Part shown: positions 16,009-27,400 of the stretch, in pieces | Layout of the letters: every line of letters begins with the position of its first letter | How positions within the stretch are numbered: the first letter of the stretch is position 1 | Assembly (NCBI GenBank): GCA_039970095.1 | Contig: JBDVMP010000026.1 | Span: 4,298 to 68,297 of the forward strand | DNA length: 64,000 nt | Source: JAMZMI01 sp039970095 | GTDB lineage: Bacteria > Bacteroidota > Bacteroidia > Cytophagales > Cyclobacteriaceae | Direction of reading: 5' to 3' | Program-made: the position numbers and the translations under genes | Notes under the pieces: model-generated | The model's database searches: none | Told to the model about the DNA's origin: nothing | What the model saw: the letters and a program-made list of their open reading frames with translations, nothing else

Positions 16009-16602
16009 ATGATCAAAGAATTAAAGCGTTGCTTATTGCTTGTGGGTGTCCTAATCTCTTTCACAGCATGTGAAACAGATGATGAAGGAGGGAAGATTGT
16101 CATCTATGCCGACCATGATCTGTTTGATAGTGCTCCGGAATTCTTTTATGGTGGAAAATCTTTGACCAGTGAATACTTGGGTATAGATGCCTTATACAGT
16201 TATACTGCAAGTGTTGCAAGCAAAAATGCGGGAATAGATTATAATTATGATTTTGGCGGAGAGCGTTTTTCAAGCCTCGCTGGTGAGGCGGCTGTTCAAG
16301 GAGCTAAGGTTATGCTCAGGGCTGATGATAAATCGGGAAGAAATTCATACGAATTGAGACCGACAGGTGATCATGACAACCCATTTCTTGTTTTTGATTT
16401 GAATGAAGATGATGGAGGTTCGGGCGATGCATGTGGTGATTATGCTGGTCCTGAGTTCAATATTCAAATAGACAGCCAATGTAAGACGGCTCAGCTTTAC
16501 CTCTGCGCTGGCAACTCTGATGGCGTTACTGTGGCATGTGGGCTTTATAAGCAATATCAGGCTCAGGATTCAAGTATTCCAAATTGTCCTTATTGCAACT
16601 AG
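16009..16602 (+). CDS. predicted lipoprotein, cysteine-rich C-terminus, unknown function
   Basis: The 197-residue product has a signal peptide with lipobox SFTAC (Cys near residue 21), followed by acidic residues (ETDDEGG) as expected for surface-exposed Bacteroidota lipoproteins (LES-like signals). The C-terminal third holds seven cysteines (ACGDYAGPEF, SQCKTAQLYLCAGN, VACGLYKQ, NCPYCN), probably disulfide-bonded. No known domain is recognised. It stands alone between the divergent glutaminase and the HD hydrolase. Confidence 0.62.
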   Translation: MIKELKRCLLLVGVLISFTACETDDEGGKIVIYADHDLFDSAPEFFYGGKSLTSEYLGIDALYSYTASVASKNAGIDYNYDFGGERFSSLAGEAAVQGAKVMLRADDKSGRNSYELRPTGDHDNPFLVFDLNEDDGGSGDACGDYAGPEFNIQIDSQCKTAQLYLCAGNSDGVTVACGLYKQYQAQDSSIPNCPYCN

Positions 16603-16629
16603 TATCTGTTCAATGAATTCTTTTTTTAA

Positions 16630-16651
16630 TCTCAGCTGGTTCCATCTGAGA
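16630..16651. repeat. small imperfect hairpin element
   Basis: TCTCAGCTGG-TT-CCATCTGAGA has 10-base arms with one mismatch and lies 28 bases after the lipoprotein stop. It is a relative of the hairpin at 14699-14720 (17 of 22 positions the same, with compensating changes in the arms). No U-run follows. Confidence 0.5.
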
Positions 16652-16659
16652 TCATTCGA

Positions 16660-16725
16660 AAGTGACATAACTATCTCACACAAGTGACATAGTTATGATG
16701 CTCAAGTGACATGCCTATGCTACTT
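16660..16725 (+). promoter_or_regulatory. three tandem 22-base repeats upstream of the HD hydrolase
   Basis: AAGTGACAT occurs at 16660, 16682 and 16704, exactly 22 bases apart, with partial conservation after it (ATAACTAT, ATAGTTAT, ATGCCTAT). The array ends 23 bases before the HD hydrolase ATG. Such helically phased repeats usually bind a cooperative regulator; none is identified. Confidence 0.55.
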
Positions 16726-16748
16726 TGGTGTCATGATAATCATAATTT

Positions 16749-17399
16749 ATGACTAAAGATATCATCCTGTCAACCATCACTTTCGTCAAAGACCAACTTC
16801 GAAACGCAGAAGGCGGTCACGACTGGTGGCACATAGAGCGCGTCTGGAAGCTGGCGAAAACCATAGCCAAAGAAGAAGTGGTCGATATCAGAATCGTTGA
16901 ACTTGGTGCGTTGCTTCATGATATTGCGGACAGCAAATTTCACGGCGGTGATGAGCGCATTGGCCCGATGAAAGCTGAAGAGTTTTTGCAATCTCAGGGA
17001 GCGGATCAGGAAGTGATTGATCATGTGAAAGCCATCATTGAAAATATCTCTTTCAAAGGAGGAAATGAAGCGCGCAAGTTTAGCTCTCCTGAGCTAGATG
17101 TGGTGCAGGATGCAGATAGGCTAGATGCCATTGGCGCCATAGGGATCGCACGAACTTTCAATTATGGAGGGTTTAAAAACAGGGAGCTTTACAATCCGGA
17201 TATTCCTCCAAATCTCAACATGACTAAAGAGGAATACAAGAAGAGCACGGCTCCTACAATCAATCACTTTTATGAGAAATTGCTGCTACTGAAAGATCGC
17301 ATGAATACTGAAACCGGAAAGCAGGTAGCGGAACAAAGGCATCAGTTTATGGAGCAATACCTTGAGCAATTTTATAAGGAGTGGAGTGGAGACATGTAA
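16749..17399 (+). CDS. HD-domain phosphohydrolase (YedJ-like)
   Basis: The 216-residue protein has the HD metal-binding pattern: HDWWHIERVWKLA (first His), LLHDIADSKF (HD pair at 57-58) and VVQDADRLDAIGAIGIARTF (distal Asp). This subgroup acts on nucleotides or other phosphoesters with a divalent metal; the substrate is not predictable. It is a single gene preceded by the 22-base tandem repeats and followed by a REP-like repeat pair. Confidence 0.85.
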   Translation: MTKDIILSTITFVKDQLRNAEGGHDWWHIERVWKLAKTIAKEEVVDIRIVELGALLHDIADSKFHGGDERIGPMKAEEFLQSQGADQEVIDHVKAIIENISFKGGNEARKFSSPELDVVQDADRLDAIGAIGIARTFNYGGFKNRELYNPDIPPNLNMTKEEYKKSTAPTINHFYEKLLLLKDRMNTETGKQVAEQRHQFMEQYLEQFYKEWSGDM

Positions 17400-17502
17400 T
17401 CCTATAATGTTATTTCGACGAAGGAGGAATCTTTATTTTAGTTTCAAAATCATTTTGGGAATGGCTATGATCTCAGACTGGGGAGACCTTCTTGTTATAT
17501 AG

Positions 17503-17576
17503 TCATTGCCGGAGGCAATCTTATTCGCAATTGAAAAACCACAATTGATGAGATCCCTGCCTCCGCAGGAATGACG
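17503..17576. repeat. REP-like inverted doublet
   Basis: Two related palindromic units face each other: GTCATTGCCGGAGGCAATCT and, on the other strand, GTCATTCCTGCGGAGGCAGG. Each can fold (ATTGCC/GGCAAT and CCTGC/GCAGG). Upstream lies ATTTCGACGAAGGAGGAATC (17413-17432), a motif of a kind I recall from Bacteroidota intergenic regions. The doublet sits between convergent genes, the usual place for REP elements. Confidence 0.5.
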
Positions 17577-17584
17577 GAACCATG

Positions 17585-18487
17585 CTAAAAAAACAACTCT
17601 TGCGCTATCCTGTAGGTATTGGCATGAGCCTCCAAAATCACTTTTATATCTTCTGAATAGCCCCCGCCCATTGATGCCACTATCGGTAGGTTGTGCTTTT
17701 TAGCCTCGGAAATCACCAGTTCGTCTCTTCGCTTGCATCCACCTACACTCATACCCAGCCGCCCAAGTTTATCACTAGCAAGCACGTCCACACCAGATTG
17801 AAAAAACAGGAAGTCTGGTTCAACTTCGTCGAGCAATTTTTTGAGATGGTGATCGAGGAGGCTTAGATATTCCTTGTCTCCGGTTCCGTCTTTTAGCGGC
17901 ACATCCAGGTCTGATTGTTCCTTTTTCATGGGGTAGTTTTTCTCCCCATGCATGCTGAAGGTGAATACCCGGGGTTCGTTCTGAAAAATCTCTGCAGTGC
18001 CATTTCCCTGATGCACATCCAGGTCGACGATGAGTATTTGCCGAGCCAGCTTGTTGTCGAGGAGGTATTGTGCGGCAATGGCCTGGTCGTTGAGTAGGCA
18101 AAATCCCTCTGCCCGATCCGTATAGGCATGATGCGTGCCTCCGGCGATGTTCATCGAAATGCCATATTGTTGTGCATAGGCAGTGGCCGCAATGGTGCCC
18201 GCGCAAATCTTCCTTTCGCGTGTGACCAAACCCGCTGAAAGTGGAAATCCACTTTTTCGTTGCTCGGCCTTGGTCAATGCAAGCTGATCCAGTTTTTGCC
18301 AGTATCCTGACTCGTGTACTGTCAAAATAGATTCTTCTGAAAGCATCGAAGGTTCGAAGATGTTGGCCTTGGTGATGGTTCCTTCATAAATCAGTTGCTC
18401 CGGTAGCAAGTCGTATTTCTCCATAGGAAAGCGATGCTTGGGGGGTAGAGGATGATTGTAAATAGGCGACCAGGCAATTTTGAGCAT
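17585..18487 (-). CDS. histone deacetylase-like zinc hydrolase (HDAC/AcuC superfamily)
   Basis: The 300-residue enzyme belongs to the arginase/deacetylase fold. It shows the HDAC active-site series: GGTHHAYTDRAEGFC (His119-His120 charge relay), DLDVHQGNGT (zinc ligands Asp157 and His159), and GVDVLASDKLGRL with the third zinc Asp, then GGGYSEDI. Length and the HPLPPKHRFPMEKY start fit the compact class IV-like bacterial group. Natural substrates may be acetylated lysines, polyamines or other acyl-amides. It is a single gene, divergent from the EamA transporter. Confidence 0.88.
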   Translation of the reverse strand: MLKIAWSPIYNHPLPPKHRFPMEKYDLLPEQLIYEGTITKANIFEPSMLSEESILTVHESGYWQKLDQLALTKAEQRKSGFPLSAGLVTRERKICAGTIAATAYAQQYGISMNIAGGTHHAYTDRAEGFCLLNDQAIAAQYLLDNKLARQILIVDLDVHQGNGTAEIFQNEPRVFTFSMHGEKNYPMKKEQSDLDVPLKDGTGDKEYLSLLDHHLKKLLDEVEPDFLFFQSGVDVLASDKLGRLGMSVGGCKRRDELVISEAKKHNLPIVASMGGGYSEDIKVILEAHANTYRIAQELFF

Positions 18488-18579
18488 GGCAATAAAACAC
18501 TAAAGTTGATGAAAAGTTTGCATGGATTGATTCAATTTGCGGCTCGGTTTGCAATGTAAAATTAAATCTCAAACTTAAT

Positions 18580-19455
18580 ATGAATCGCCAGCTATCCCAT
18601 TTTCTTCAGCTCGGCCTGGCCATCTTCATCATGTCCAGTTCTGGTACATTGGGGAGATTCATAGACATGCCTGCTCCGGTTATTATCTGGGTGCGGTGCG
18701 TGATTGCGGCTGTGGCATTATTCGTAATTATCAAAATCGGACCGTTCGATTTCCGCCTTCCCAAGGGCAAAGAGTTCAATGCTTTGTTTATTAGTTCGCT
18801 GTTTTTGGGAGCTCACTGGGTAAGCTATTTCTACGCGCTCAAGTTGTCCAGTGTAGCTGTTGGTATGTTGTCACTATTTACCTATCCGGTGATCACCGCA
18901 TTTCTGGAGCCGATCATGTTGAAGACACGTTTTGATAAGGTTAGTATTGTTTTAGGATTACTGGCTCTGGTAGGTGTAGCGCTGCTGGCTCCCGAACTAA
19001 GTCTCCGTAACGATTTTACAGTGGGCATATTGATAGGTGTAGGGTCGGCAATAGTTTATGCTGTCCGAAACATCATGATGAAGACGCAGGTGTCTGGTCA
19101 GTCTGGCGTGACCCTTATGTTTTATCAGCTCTTGATTATTGATATTGCCCTATTACCTGTTGTGTTTATGTTTGACTTTGATCTTAGTATGGGTGTTTTG
19201 GCTAACTGGAAACCGTATCTTGTTCTCGGACTATTGACCACTGCTACGGGACATACGCTGTTTGTACTCAGTTTTAAGAACTTCACCATCACTACAGTAA
19301 GTATTATCAGTGCTATCACACCTTTGCTGGGCACTTTGCTCGGGTTTGTTGTTTTGGGTGAAATCCCTGCAGGCCGCACCTATATCGGTGGGGTGTTGAT
19401 TTTCCTTACGGTAATAGCTGAGAGTGTGAAATCAGTGCGCTGGAGAGAAAATTGA
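18580..19455 (+). CDS. EamA/DMT-family transporter
   Basis: The 291-residue protein has ten predicted hydrophobic helices in two EamA repeats, the typical drug/metabolite transporter layout. Marks include SSGTLGRFIDMPAPVIIWVR in the first repeat and AVRNIMMK then TATGHTLFVLSF in the second. Substrates range from amino acids to purines and cannot be inferred. It stands alone, 84 bases before the 7TMR sensor gene on the same strand. Confidence 0.85.
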   Translation: MNRQLSHFLQLGLAIFIMSSSGTLGRFIDMPAPVIIWVRCVIAAVALFVIIKIGPFDFRLPKGKEFNALFISSLFLGAHWVSYFYALKLSSVAVGMLSLFTYPVITAFLEPIMLKTRFDKVSIVLGLLALVGVALLAPELSLRNDFTVGILIGVGSAIVYAVRNIMMKTQVSGQSGVTLMFYQLLIIDIALLPVVFMFDFDLSMGVLANWKPYLVLGLLTTATGHTLFVLSFKNFTITTVSIISAITPLLGTLLGFVVLGEIPAGRTYIGGVLIFLTVIAESVKSVRWREN

Positions 19456-19538
19456 TATTGTAGCAATAAATAAGAATTGATGGTAAAACTTGCAGAAAGC
19501 AATTATGGGTATTTTTTTAGCAGAGAATATTACAGCCA

Positions 19539-21194
19539 GTGATTTTTCTAATTTCTTTTGTACTGAGTATTATTTCACTCTCGGATAAGAATGTCTCTTC
19601 CGATCAGGTTGCCATTTCTGTACTGGTAGATGAATCGGAGACCTGGACTTACGAGCATTTATCGGATCAGGAGATACAACGTCAATTTGACCTTCACCCT
19701 CTAGACAACCCTTATTTTGGCTACACTACTAAGCCGCATTGGTTCAGAGTTATTTTGCCTGATCATTTTCATGGTGAAAATACCAATGTAATCATCAACT
19801 ATCCAAGTATTCGTGATATCCGGCTGTATGATGGAAATAAAGCTCCACAGCTTGCCGGACGCAATGTTCCAGTAGATAATTGGCCTAATAAGGCAAGGAA
19901 TATCGTTTTTAACCTGAATGAAGATCATGCCGACACCATCTACTTGAGAGCTCAGGAAAAGGCATCACTGATAGTGCCCATTGCGGTGAAGTTGGAGCGC
20001 AGCTATAAAGTTGACTCGCTGGTAGAAAACATCCTTTACGGGTTCTTTTTTGGGTTTGTCATTGCCATGATTTTGTACAATCTCATGTTGTTTTTATCAC
20101 TGCGAGATGTGACATACTTTTATTATATCATTGCCATGGCTGCCGGAGGTTTGGTGGCCGCCATTCGAGCAGGTTATGCCATTGTGTATTGGTGGCCCAA
20201 TAATTCCATTCTTGATGATAGGATTTACCTGATTTGTGGTGGTGTTTCCGTTATGGCCTCCAGCAGGTTTGTGTCTAATTTTCTCGGCTTGACCCAATCG
20301 AACAAAAAGATAGATCTCTATTTGTGGGTTGTATCTGCCATGGCAGCAGGGATGGTTGTGCTTACCTTTTTTCTCGATTTTGTGCAGCTCACCAATTACG
20401 GACGCCTCCTGGTTGCAGTAGGTATCCCTTCGTTTTTGGGGATTGGTATCTGGAAATGGACTAAAGGCTACCGCCCGGCCAGGTTTTTTGTGCTTGCCTG
20501 GATTCCGTATATCGCTGGTCTGGTGCTTATTGTGCTGAAAGGTGGCGGGTGGGTGCCATATAGTCCCCTCGTGGATATTTCGGCGGAAGTGGGCACGTGC
20601 CTAGAAGCAATACTGCTATCTTTTGCACTAGGGGATAGAATATCTTCTTATAAAAAGGCGAAATCCGACGCGGAAAAAAAGGTATTGAAGACGGAACTCG
20701 AGCATAAAGCACTGCTTACTCAAAATCAGCGGCTGGACTATGAACTGAAGTTGAAAGAAAAAGATCTCCAAAATGAGCATCAGCAATTAGCCACCACTAC
20801 ACTTTGGCTCACACAAAAAAACAAAGTGCTACAGGATTTGCAGCAAAGCCTCAAGGCCTTGAAAAATGGTGATCAGTCAGCCGAGCTCAAATTGATGAGT
20901 AAAAAAGTGGAACAAAACCTCAATGCCGAGGAGGATTGGATGCGCTTCAAAGAGCATTTTGAAAAAGTCCATACTGGATTTTTCAGCGTGTTACAACAAG
21001 ATTTCCCTGCCCTCACCAACAATGAGCATAGGCTCTGTGCTTATTTGAGAATGAATATGTCCACTAAAGAGATTGCCACCCTACAAGGCGTATCTACTAC
21101 TGCCATAGAGCAGGCGCGCCGCAGAATGCGCAAGAAGATTGGTATATCCAATACGGAGACTAACCTTCATACATTTTTGCAGAATTTGGCTTAA
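19539..21194 (+). CDS. 7TMR-DISM sensor with coiled coil and C-terminal LuxR-like helix-turn-helix
   Basis: The 551-residue one-component sensor has a short hydrophobic start, an extracytoplasmic DISMED2-like beta domain (about 25-160), seven transmembrane helices (about 165-380), a coiled coil (380-455) and a helix-turn-helix near 500-551 (MSTKEIATLQGVSTTAIEQA, then RRRMRKKIGI). It would read an external ligand and act directly on DNA from the membrane. The start is GTG at 19539; a TAG at 19518 closes the frame upstream. It lies 245 bases ahead of the giant LamG gene on the same strand, so it is a candidate regulator of that gene. Confidence 0.8.
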   Translation: MIFLISFVLSIISLSDKNVSSDQVAISVLVDESETWTYEHLSDQEIQRQFDLHPLDNPYFGYTTKPHWFRVILPDHFHGENTNVIINYPSIRDIRLYDGNKAPQLAGRNVPVDNWPNKARNIVFNLNEDHADTIYLRAQEKASLIVPIAVKLERSYKVDSLVENILYGFFFGFVIAMILYNLMLFLSLRDVTYFYYIIAMAAGGLVAAIRAGYAIVYWWPNNSILDDRIYLICGGVSVMASSRFVSNFLGLTQSNKKIDLYLWVVSAMAAGMVVLTFFLDFVQLTNYGRLLVAVGIPSFLGIGIWKWTKGYRPARFFVLAWIPYIAGLVLIVLKGGGWVPYSPLVDISAEVGTCLEAILLSFALGDRISSYKKAKSDAEKKVLKTELEHKALLTQNQRLDYELKLKEKDLQNEHQQLATTTLWLTQKNKVLQDLQQSLKALKNGDQSAELKLMSKKVEQNLNAEEDWMRFKEHFEKVHTGFFSVLQQDFPALTNNEHRLCAYLRMNMSTKEIATLQGVSTTAIEQARRRMRKKIGISNTETNLHTFLQNLA

Positions 21195-21324
21195 TACACA
21201 GTAGCCGACTTTACCAAAACATTGAAAAGAAAGGAAGTACACTCTACCTAATTTTTTTCGTCGATGTATTAGCGTGTTTGATCGAAAAGACATGTTTAAA
21301 TCAATTTTAAGGGGTTTTTCCTAG

Positions 21325-21360
21325 TTGCTGTAGGGGTGATGTATCATTGTTGTAGGGGTG
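21325..21360 (+). promoter_or_regulatory. two direct repeats upstream of the giant LamG gene
   Basis: TTGCTGTAGGGGTG (21325-21338) and TTGTTGTAGGGGTG (21347-21360) differ at one base and are 22 bases apart, 80 bases before the start codon. The spacing suits a dimer binding one face of the helix. The membrane HTH protein encoded just upstream is a candidate binder; this is inference. Confidence 0.55.
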
Positions 21361-21439
21361 GTTCTTTAGGATAAAACATAGAATCAATATCAATTTGTGA
21401 AGGATTAAATTCAAAGCAGTTCGAATAAACCTTTACAGA

Positions 21440-24400
21440 ATGCAACTAGAAAAAACCGCCGAGTTTCAAAGACAAAGAATATCCTTTTTTAAGGTCAAAA
21501 GATTGGCACTACTGATGTGCTTGTTTTTTGGAATAACATTGCAGGTTAATGCTCAAGGTCTTTCTGGGTTACCAGGAGGAACCTATGGCAATGACGAAGC
21601 GAATGTTTCTTTCTCATCATCAGGAAGTGTTCACACCATAAAGATCAGAACAACTGTAGGTGAAGACCCAAACCCTTACGATCACATAGCTGCCGTTCAG
21701 ATAGTTGCTGATATATATGATTTAGATAACAACTTCATAAAAGCAGAATTTCCATTTGTCATAGGGCATGAAGTACTCATTGGAGATTACTTCTCCCACT
21801 CGTCCTATTTCGGTTCTGAGCAATCGATGAGCGGTGCTATTTATGCCAACGGGGGGTGGACAAGCGAATCATTGGTTTACTACAACCAAAATGAAATCTC
21901 TGACGCCATTACTGTTTCAGATGAGATAGTAGGGAGTGTTTCTCATTATGTATCCGTGAGCATAGACATGTCTCATCCGGATTTGGCATCATGGGATGAT
22001 AAGATTGTAAAGTTTTTGGTTCAAGGTGTTTACCGTGAACGAGCGGATGGAGGTGATAATTACCATGATGGTGTGTCTTTTGATAATAGTCCTGTAGTGA
22101 ATTTTGGTTCGGGGAATGACAAAGCCAGAATTGATTACTCATCTATGTCATATACTGATACGGAAGGCCTGGCTCGCTTGTGGTTCAACGTAGAAACACA
22201 TACCGACCTTGATAATTTTCAACATTTGGAGTACCTGGATATAGACTACTCAATAGACGGTGGAGCATATAGAGGATTAGGGTATATCCGTCACAGTGCC
22301 ATCAATTCTGACTATAGCCCATGGCCGACATATGACAATATCTATTTGGAAAACAGCTATAGGCTTTACTTCTCCAATGAAGAAGGTGAATGGGAAAGTG
22401 GCGCTATAAGTGGGCAAGTGCATGATGTGGGCGATGAAAACAGAATGGAAATCCGCATCAAAACCACTGAAATTCCTCGGTTTAGGAACGTCAGTGATGT
22501 TAGATTTAGGATTAAGGGGCAGTATAGAAATTCCTCGGCTATTGGTATCTCTACGTCCAATGTTGAACCGGTGTACTCTGAAGTATTGTCATTGAGTGAA
22601 GAGGATGGAAACCCAGCAAATGAGCTGGATATTACCGGACTGCCTTTTGATGAATCTGGCGCTAACCGGATTGGCTTTAATCTGGAAAAGAGAGAAGAGG
22701 AACTCCTCTACGATCATGTTGGGTGTCTCGTGCTTTACTACAGACCTGAAGGCGGCAGTTGGAGGAAACTAATGAACATCCGTCACAATGCTTCTGTTTT
22801 TTCTGGTGGGGATTGTGATCCAGTTTCAAGCCCGGCAACCAGTGATACTTTTGGCGGACCTGATGGTGATCAATATACCTTCTCAACCACCGAAGAAGCA
22901 AGGATATTTCCGAGAGGTGGAAAATATTACACCAGTGTAGATGATGTTCCGTATGAAACCGGCACTGATGCCATGATTTATGTGACTCACTATGTGAACC
23001 CTGAAGACTTTGGTAAAAGAATCGATTATAAAATAGGTGGTATTTTATATGAGCGCGATTTGTTTGGTAAGTCTAGCCAGATTCAACTTTGGAATAATTC
23101 CGGAACGGATAATTTCATAGATGCATCAAACCCCGACTTTACTCAAATACCTGATATCGCAGCACCAACAGTACAACAGGCAAGTGGTGAGTGTGGAGTT
23201 CAAATATCATGGCTTGAACCGCAAACAACCTTCGGGGATGCAGACCGACACAGGATATTGATATTTCGAAATGGAGAGATCATAGCAGACCTTGATGCGC
23301 ATGATTCATCTCATGGCAATAGCTTTATTGATACTGACATTGACCGTAGGACCAACTATGCCTACCAACTTCAGGTAGCTTATCAGCGCTATGCCAACGG
23401 GCCAATCACGGGTAATGCATCATCGGCTGTAAACTTCCAATACCCTCTTTTGCCGGCCCCTTCAGGGTTGGGAACCGAACAAGTGGATTGTGGTGGAGGG
23501 ATCACTGTAGCCTGGACGATGGGCGATAACCCGGATTACTTCAAAATTCAGAGAAAGGATGATGACAGTGGCTTTAAGACCATAGCGGAAGTAGAGGGAG
23601 ACCAGAGAAGCTACATTGATAACCATGATATAGAAGCCGGAAAAGTTTATTACTACCAAATGACAGCCGCAGATGACATATGTGGGTTTGACGGAACTTA
23701 TACCAGTGTACATACGCATACTGGAGACACGGTAGATATTTCGCTTGTGATCAACAAGGTCGGGTTAAAAACTTCCAAAGGGTATTTTTCTGATCGTACA
23801 GAATTATTCTGGGAGACCACCGGACTCAATGAGGCATTTGCCTCCCGATACAAGATTTTCGGAAGAGAGTTGGGGACAGACATTACTCCCGTTTTACTGC
23901 AAACAGTAGATAGAGACACCCGCTCGTGGTTTCACGAAAGAGGTGATGCCGGTGTTATTTACGAATATTTTGTAGTGGCCGAACGTGTGGTCGAAAATGA
24001 TTGTGGTATCCAAACCACCCTCTCTTATCCAGTAGAGGCGCTTGACGGGGAGCTCGATATTGAGGATTTACTTCCTGAAAAAGGTGTGGCCTATAATGTC
24101 GGACTGAGAAGCCCCTCTGCTGTGGTCAACGGTAATATCACATATTCAGGAGGTATCCCTGTGCCTGATGTGAAGGTCATTGCCGAAAAAGATGGAGCCC
24201 AGACGGGTAAATCACTCTATTTTGATGGAACAGACCATATCTCTGTACCAAACTCTGAGGTGTTAATGGTGGATACTGCACTGACGCTTTCTGCCTGGAT
24301 CAAGCCGGAGAATTTGTCACCAAATGTGATGCTCTTTAAGCATGGTAGTTATGGTCTGGAATTTAATGGTTATGAAGCCTTTATGTTCGTAAGAGATACC

Positions 24401-27400
24401 GTGGACCAAACAGCGCACACGGCTCAGGTTCCTTCTGCTGATTTCAAGGTTGGAAATTGGGTCAACCTGATGTGTACATATAGAGCCAAGACTGGCGAAT
24501 TGAACCTGTATATCAATGGTGTAAATACGGGCTCCCCTACCATCGTACCTGAAGGTCGCCGTATTATCAACAAGTCAGAATCGGATTTTCTGATTGGAAA
24601 ATATCATAGCTCCGGTTACAACTTTCAGGGACATATGGACGAAATCCGTATTTACAACAGAGCACTTTCAGCTGATGAAGTAAAACGAGAATATGGTCGC
24701 AGTACCGTTACGGATGCCGAGGGTCTGGTAGCATACTGGAAGATTTTTGAGGGTGCTGGCAAATATGTGTATGACGCAGCACATAAAGGTTCTGCATATT
24801 ATAAAAACGATGGAGAGATTGTGGGTGCCTCCTGGTCGGACGATATACCAAGTGTAACCCAACTGGGGATAGCCGGATACACCGATGATACTGGCAACTA
24901 TACCATTGCGGGAGTTAACTATGAAGGAAACGGAGAGAATTACCGAATCGTACCAACGATCACGTTGGGAGGTGTAGCGCACGAATTTGATCCCGGTAGT
25001 AAAGTCATCTTTCTGGGCGAAGGTAACGGAGTTGAAAATGGTGTTGATTTTGAGGATATCTCTTCGTTTACTGTTTCAGGAAATATCCGTTTCCTTTTTG
25101 AAAATACTGAAGGTGGAGGTGTGATGTCTTCTGGTTCGGCAGGAGTAGGTATCTGGCTCGATGGGGTCACAGAGATGAAAACTCTCAGCAATGCGTCAAT
25201 CGTGACAGATGCTAATGGGGCTTTTTCTGTTGATGTGCCAATTGGACACCACTTTTTAGAGTTTAGAAAATTTGGACACACATTTAGCGAAGCACGATTT
25301 CCGGCATCAGGCACCCATGATTTTCAGGAGGATGTCTCAGGTTTGGAAATCTGGGATGAAACAACTCACAAGCTTGTCGGAACGGTGCTGGGTAGTGTGG
25401 GCGCAAGAGATCTGCCATTTATCTCGGATGAGATCGTCAATAATATAGGGAAGGCCTATTTTACCATCACATCTGAGGATGGTCTTATTTCCCGGGAAGT
25501 CGTGACGGATAGTTTGTCAGGGAAATACAGTGTTGACCTTCCTCCGAAGAGGTACAACTTGTCCAGCATCAGGTGGTCTGCCGATGCGCAAGAAATAATA
25601 CCTTCGTCAGACATAGAACCTATTGATTTGGGACATACTTCTGCTTATCAGCCGATCGTAGAAGTAGACTCTGCTAGTGGGTTTGAGCTTTCGCAGGTTT
25701 TTCCTGTCGATGATGTTGCTACTGTCATTTCAGACTTCAGGTTGGATACACTTAAACTTGAAGAGAATAAGGTTGAGTTTACCTGGACCCTCGACCAGGC
25801 AGGCATGGAGGGAGTTTATCACTCCAGGTTGGAGAATGAGAGCCTCATCACTTCATGTTGCGATGGACTTGACCCTGGACACACATTCTTTACTCCAGGA
25901 ACTTATTCGGACTTCCTCATTTATTCAGAAGAGCTCCCCTCGGAGATTTATCTGAAATACATAGATGGAAGCGGACTTGAATATGAGGTGGGGATAGATG
26001 TCCTCTCCAATGCGCCAATTGTGCGGTATGATACCCTGGGTGCCATTATAGACTCTTTAAAATACAACGTGAGGCAAGATTTTGAATATAGGGTTGCCCC
26101 TTCATTGGTAGTGAGTAGTGTTGAGGGAGATTCTATCCGAGGCGAATCCAACTATGCCTATAACCTTGGAGATGAGGTCGTTAATGTGGACTTGACCCAG
26201 CTGAGATATCCGTCTTTCTTTTCGCGCAGCGACTATTCAATTTTGATGAGGGCTGTCGAGCTGTATGTCAACAAAGACAATGAAATTACTTATTCAGTAC
26301 CTGTTTCCGATGGTCAAATTTTGGTCAATAATGGTATTGGTCAGGGCTACTTCATTGATGAAGATGGTGGGAAAAACGTGTATCCTGCAGGTCAGCCTAT
26401 AGACCTCAATGAGAATGGAGAGTTGGTCTATTATTTCAAGCCATCTGACCCCAATACAACCGAAGTGACTTCCTCGGGATTAGAGCATGAAAGCTATACC
26501 AAGTCGATAAGCGCGACACTCGCCGTAGACAACCATATAGCCACCTGGCCAGAGACTCCCGGAGAAACCTTCAAAGCTTATGTGATGGGAGCCAAATCTA
26601 TCGGCGACAATTTTGTTAGTCTGAGTCCATCTACTGTGGAGTTTGTTCTTAGAGACCCTCCAGGATCCAATAGTTACGCATACAGGGAAGCGGGTGTTTC
26701 TTCGAGTATTTCTGAAGAGTACTACACCGGGGGCTTTCTCAACAATGAAACCAGCGGAAGTATCGGTTTCGGAGGTAATCCGTCAGTAGGGCTGTGGGGT
26801 TGGGTCAATATAGAGGTGGCAATAGAAGTAACTGCCAGTGCTGGGATCAGTGCGAGTTCCGAGCTTGGTGCTGGTGGAGATTTCGTACGCACTATAGAAA
26901 CCACTGAAACCATCAGTACCAACGATGAGCCCATACAGCTTGGTAGATCTGACGTGTATGTGACAAAAACCAACAACCTCATCACAGGTACGGGGTTGTA
27001 TGTGAACCCAATTCCCGTTGATCTTTGTGGAGGCAATTGTTTTGGAGATGTGATTACGCTTGAAGATGGGTCTCAATACCAGCTTGGTGTCACTCAACAA
27101 ACCTTCACCCACCCACAGGGGTCACCGACCTATGCAGTTTACAGCGAAAACCATATTATCAATGTGCTGATCCCGGACCTGAAGGATATCAGGGATTCTT
27201 ACTTTTTCTTTAACCCGAAGTACACCTCCAAGTTGTCTCCTGATCATGAGATGTTTGGTTCTAATAACGACGACCCAGCCTGGGGAACGGAGGCCACTAC
27301 TGAGAATGCCATAAAAACGGAAGAAGAAGATTTTGATGGCCCAAGCTATACGTTTGACTGGGATAATGACCCTACAGCAGTAGACTCTGTCAGATGGGTT

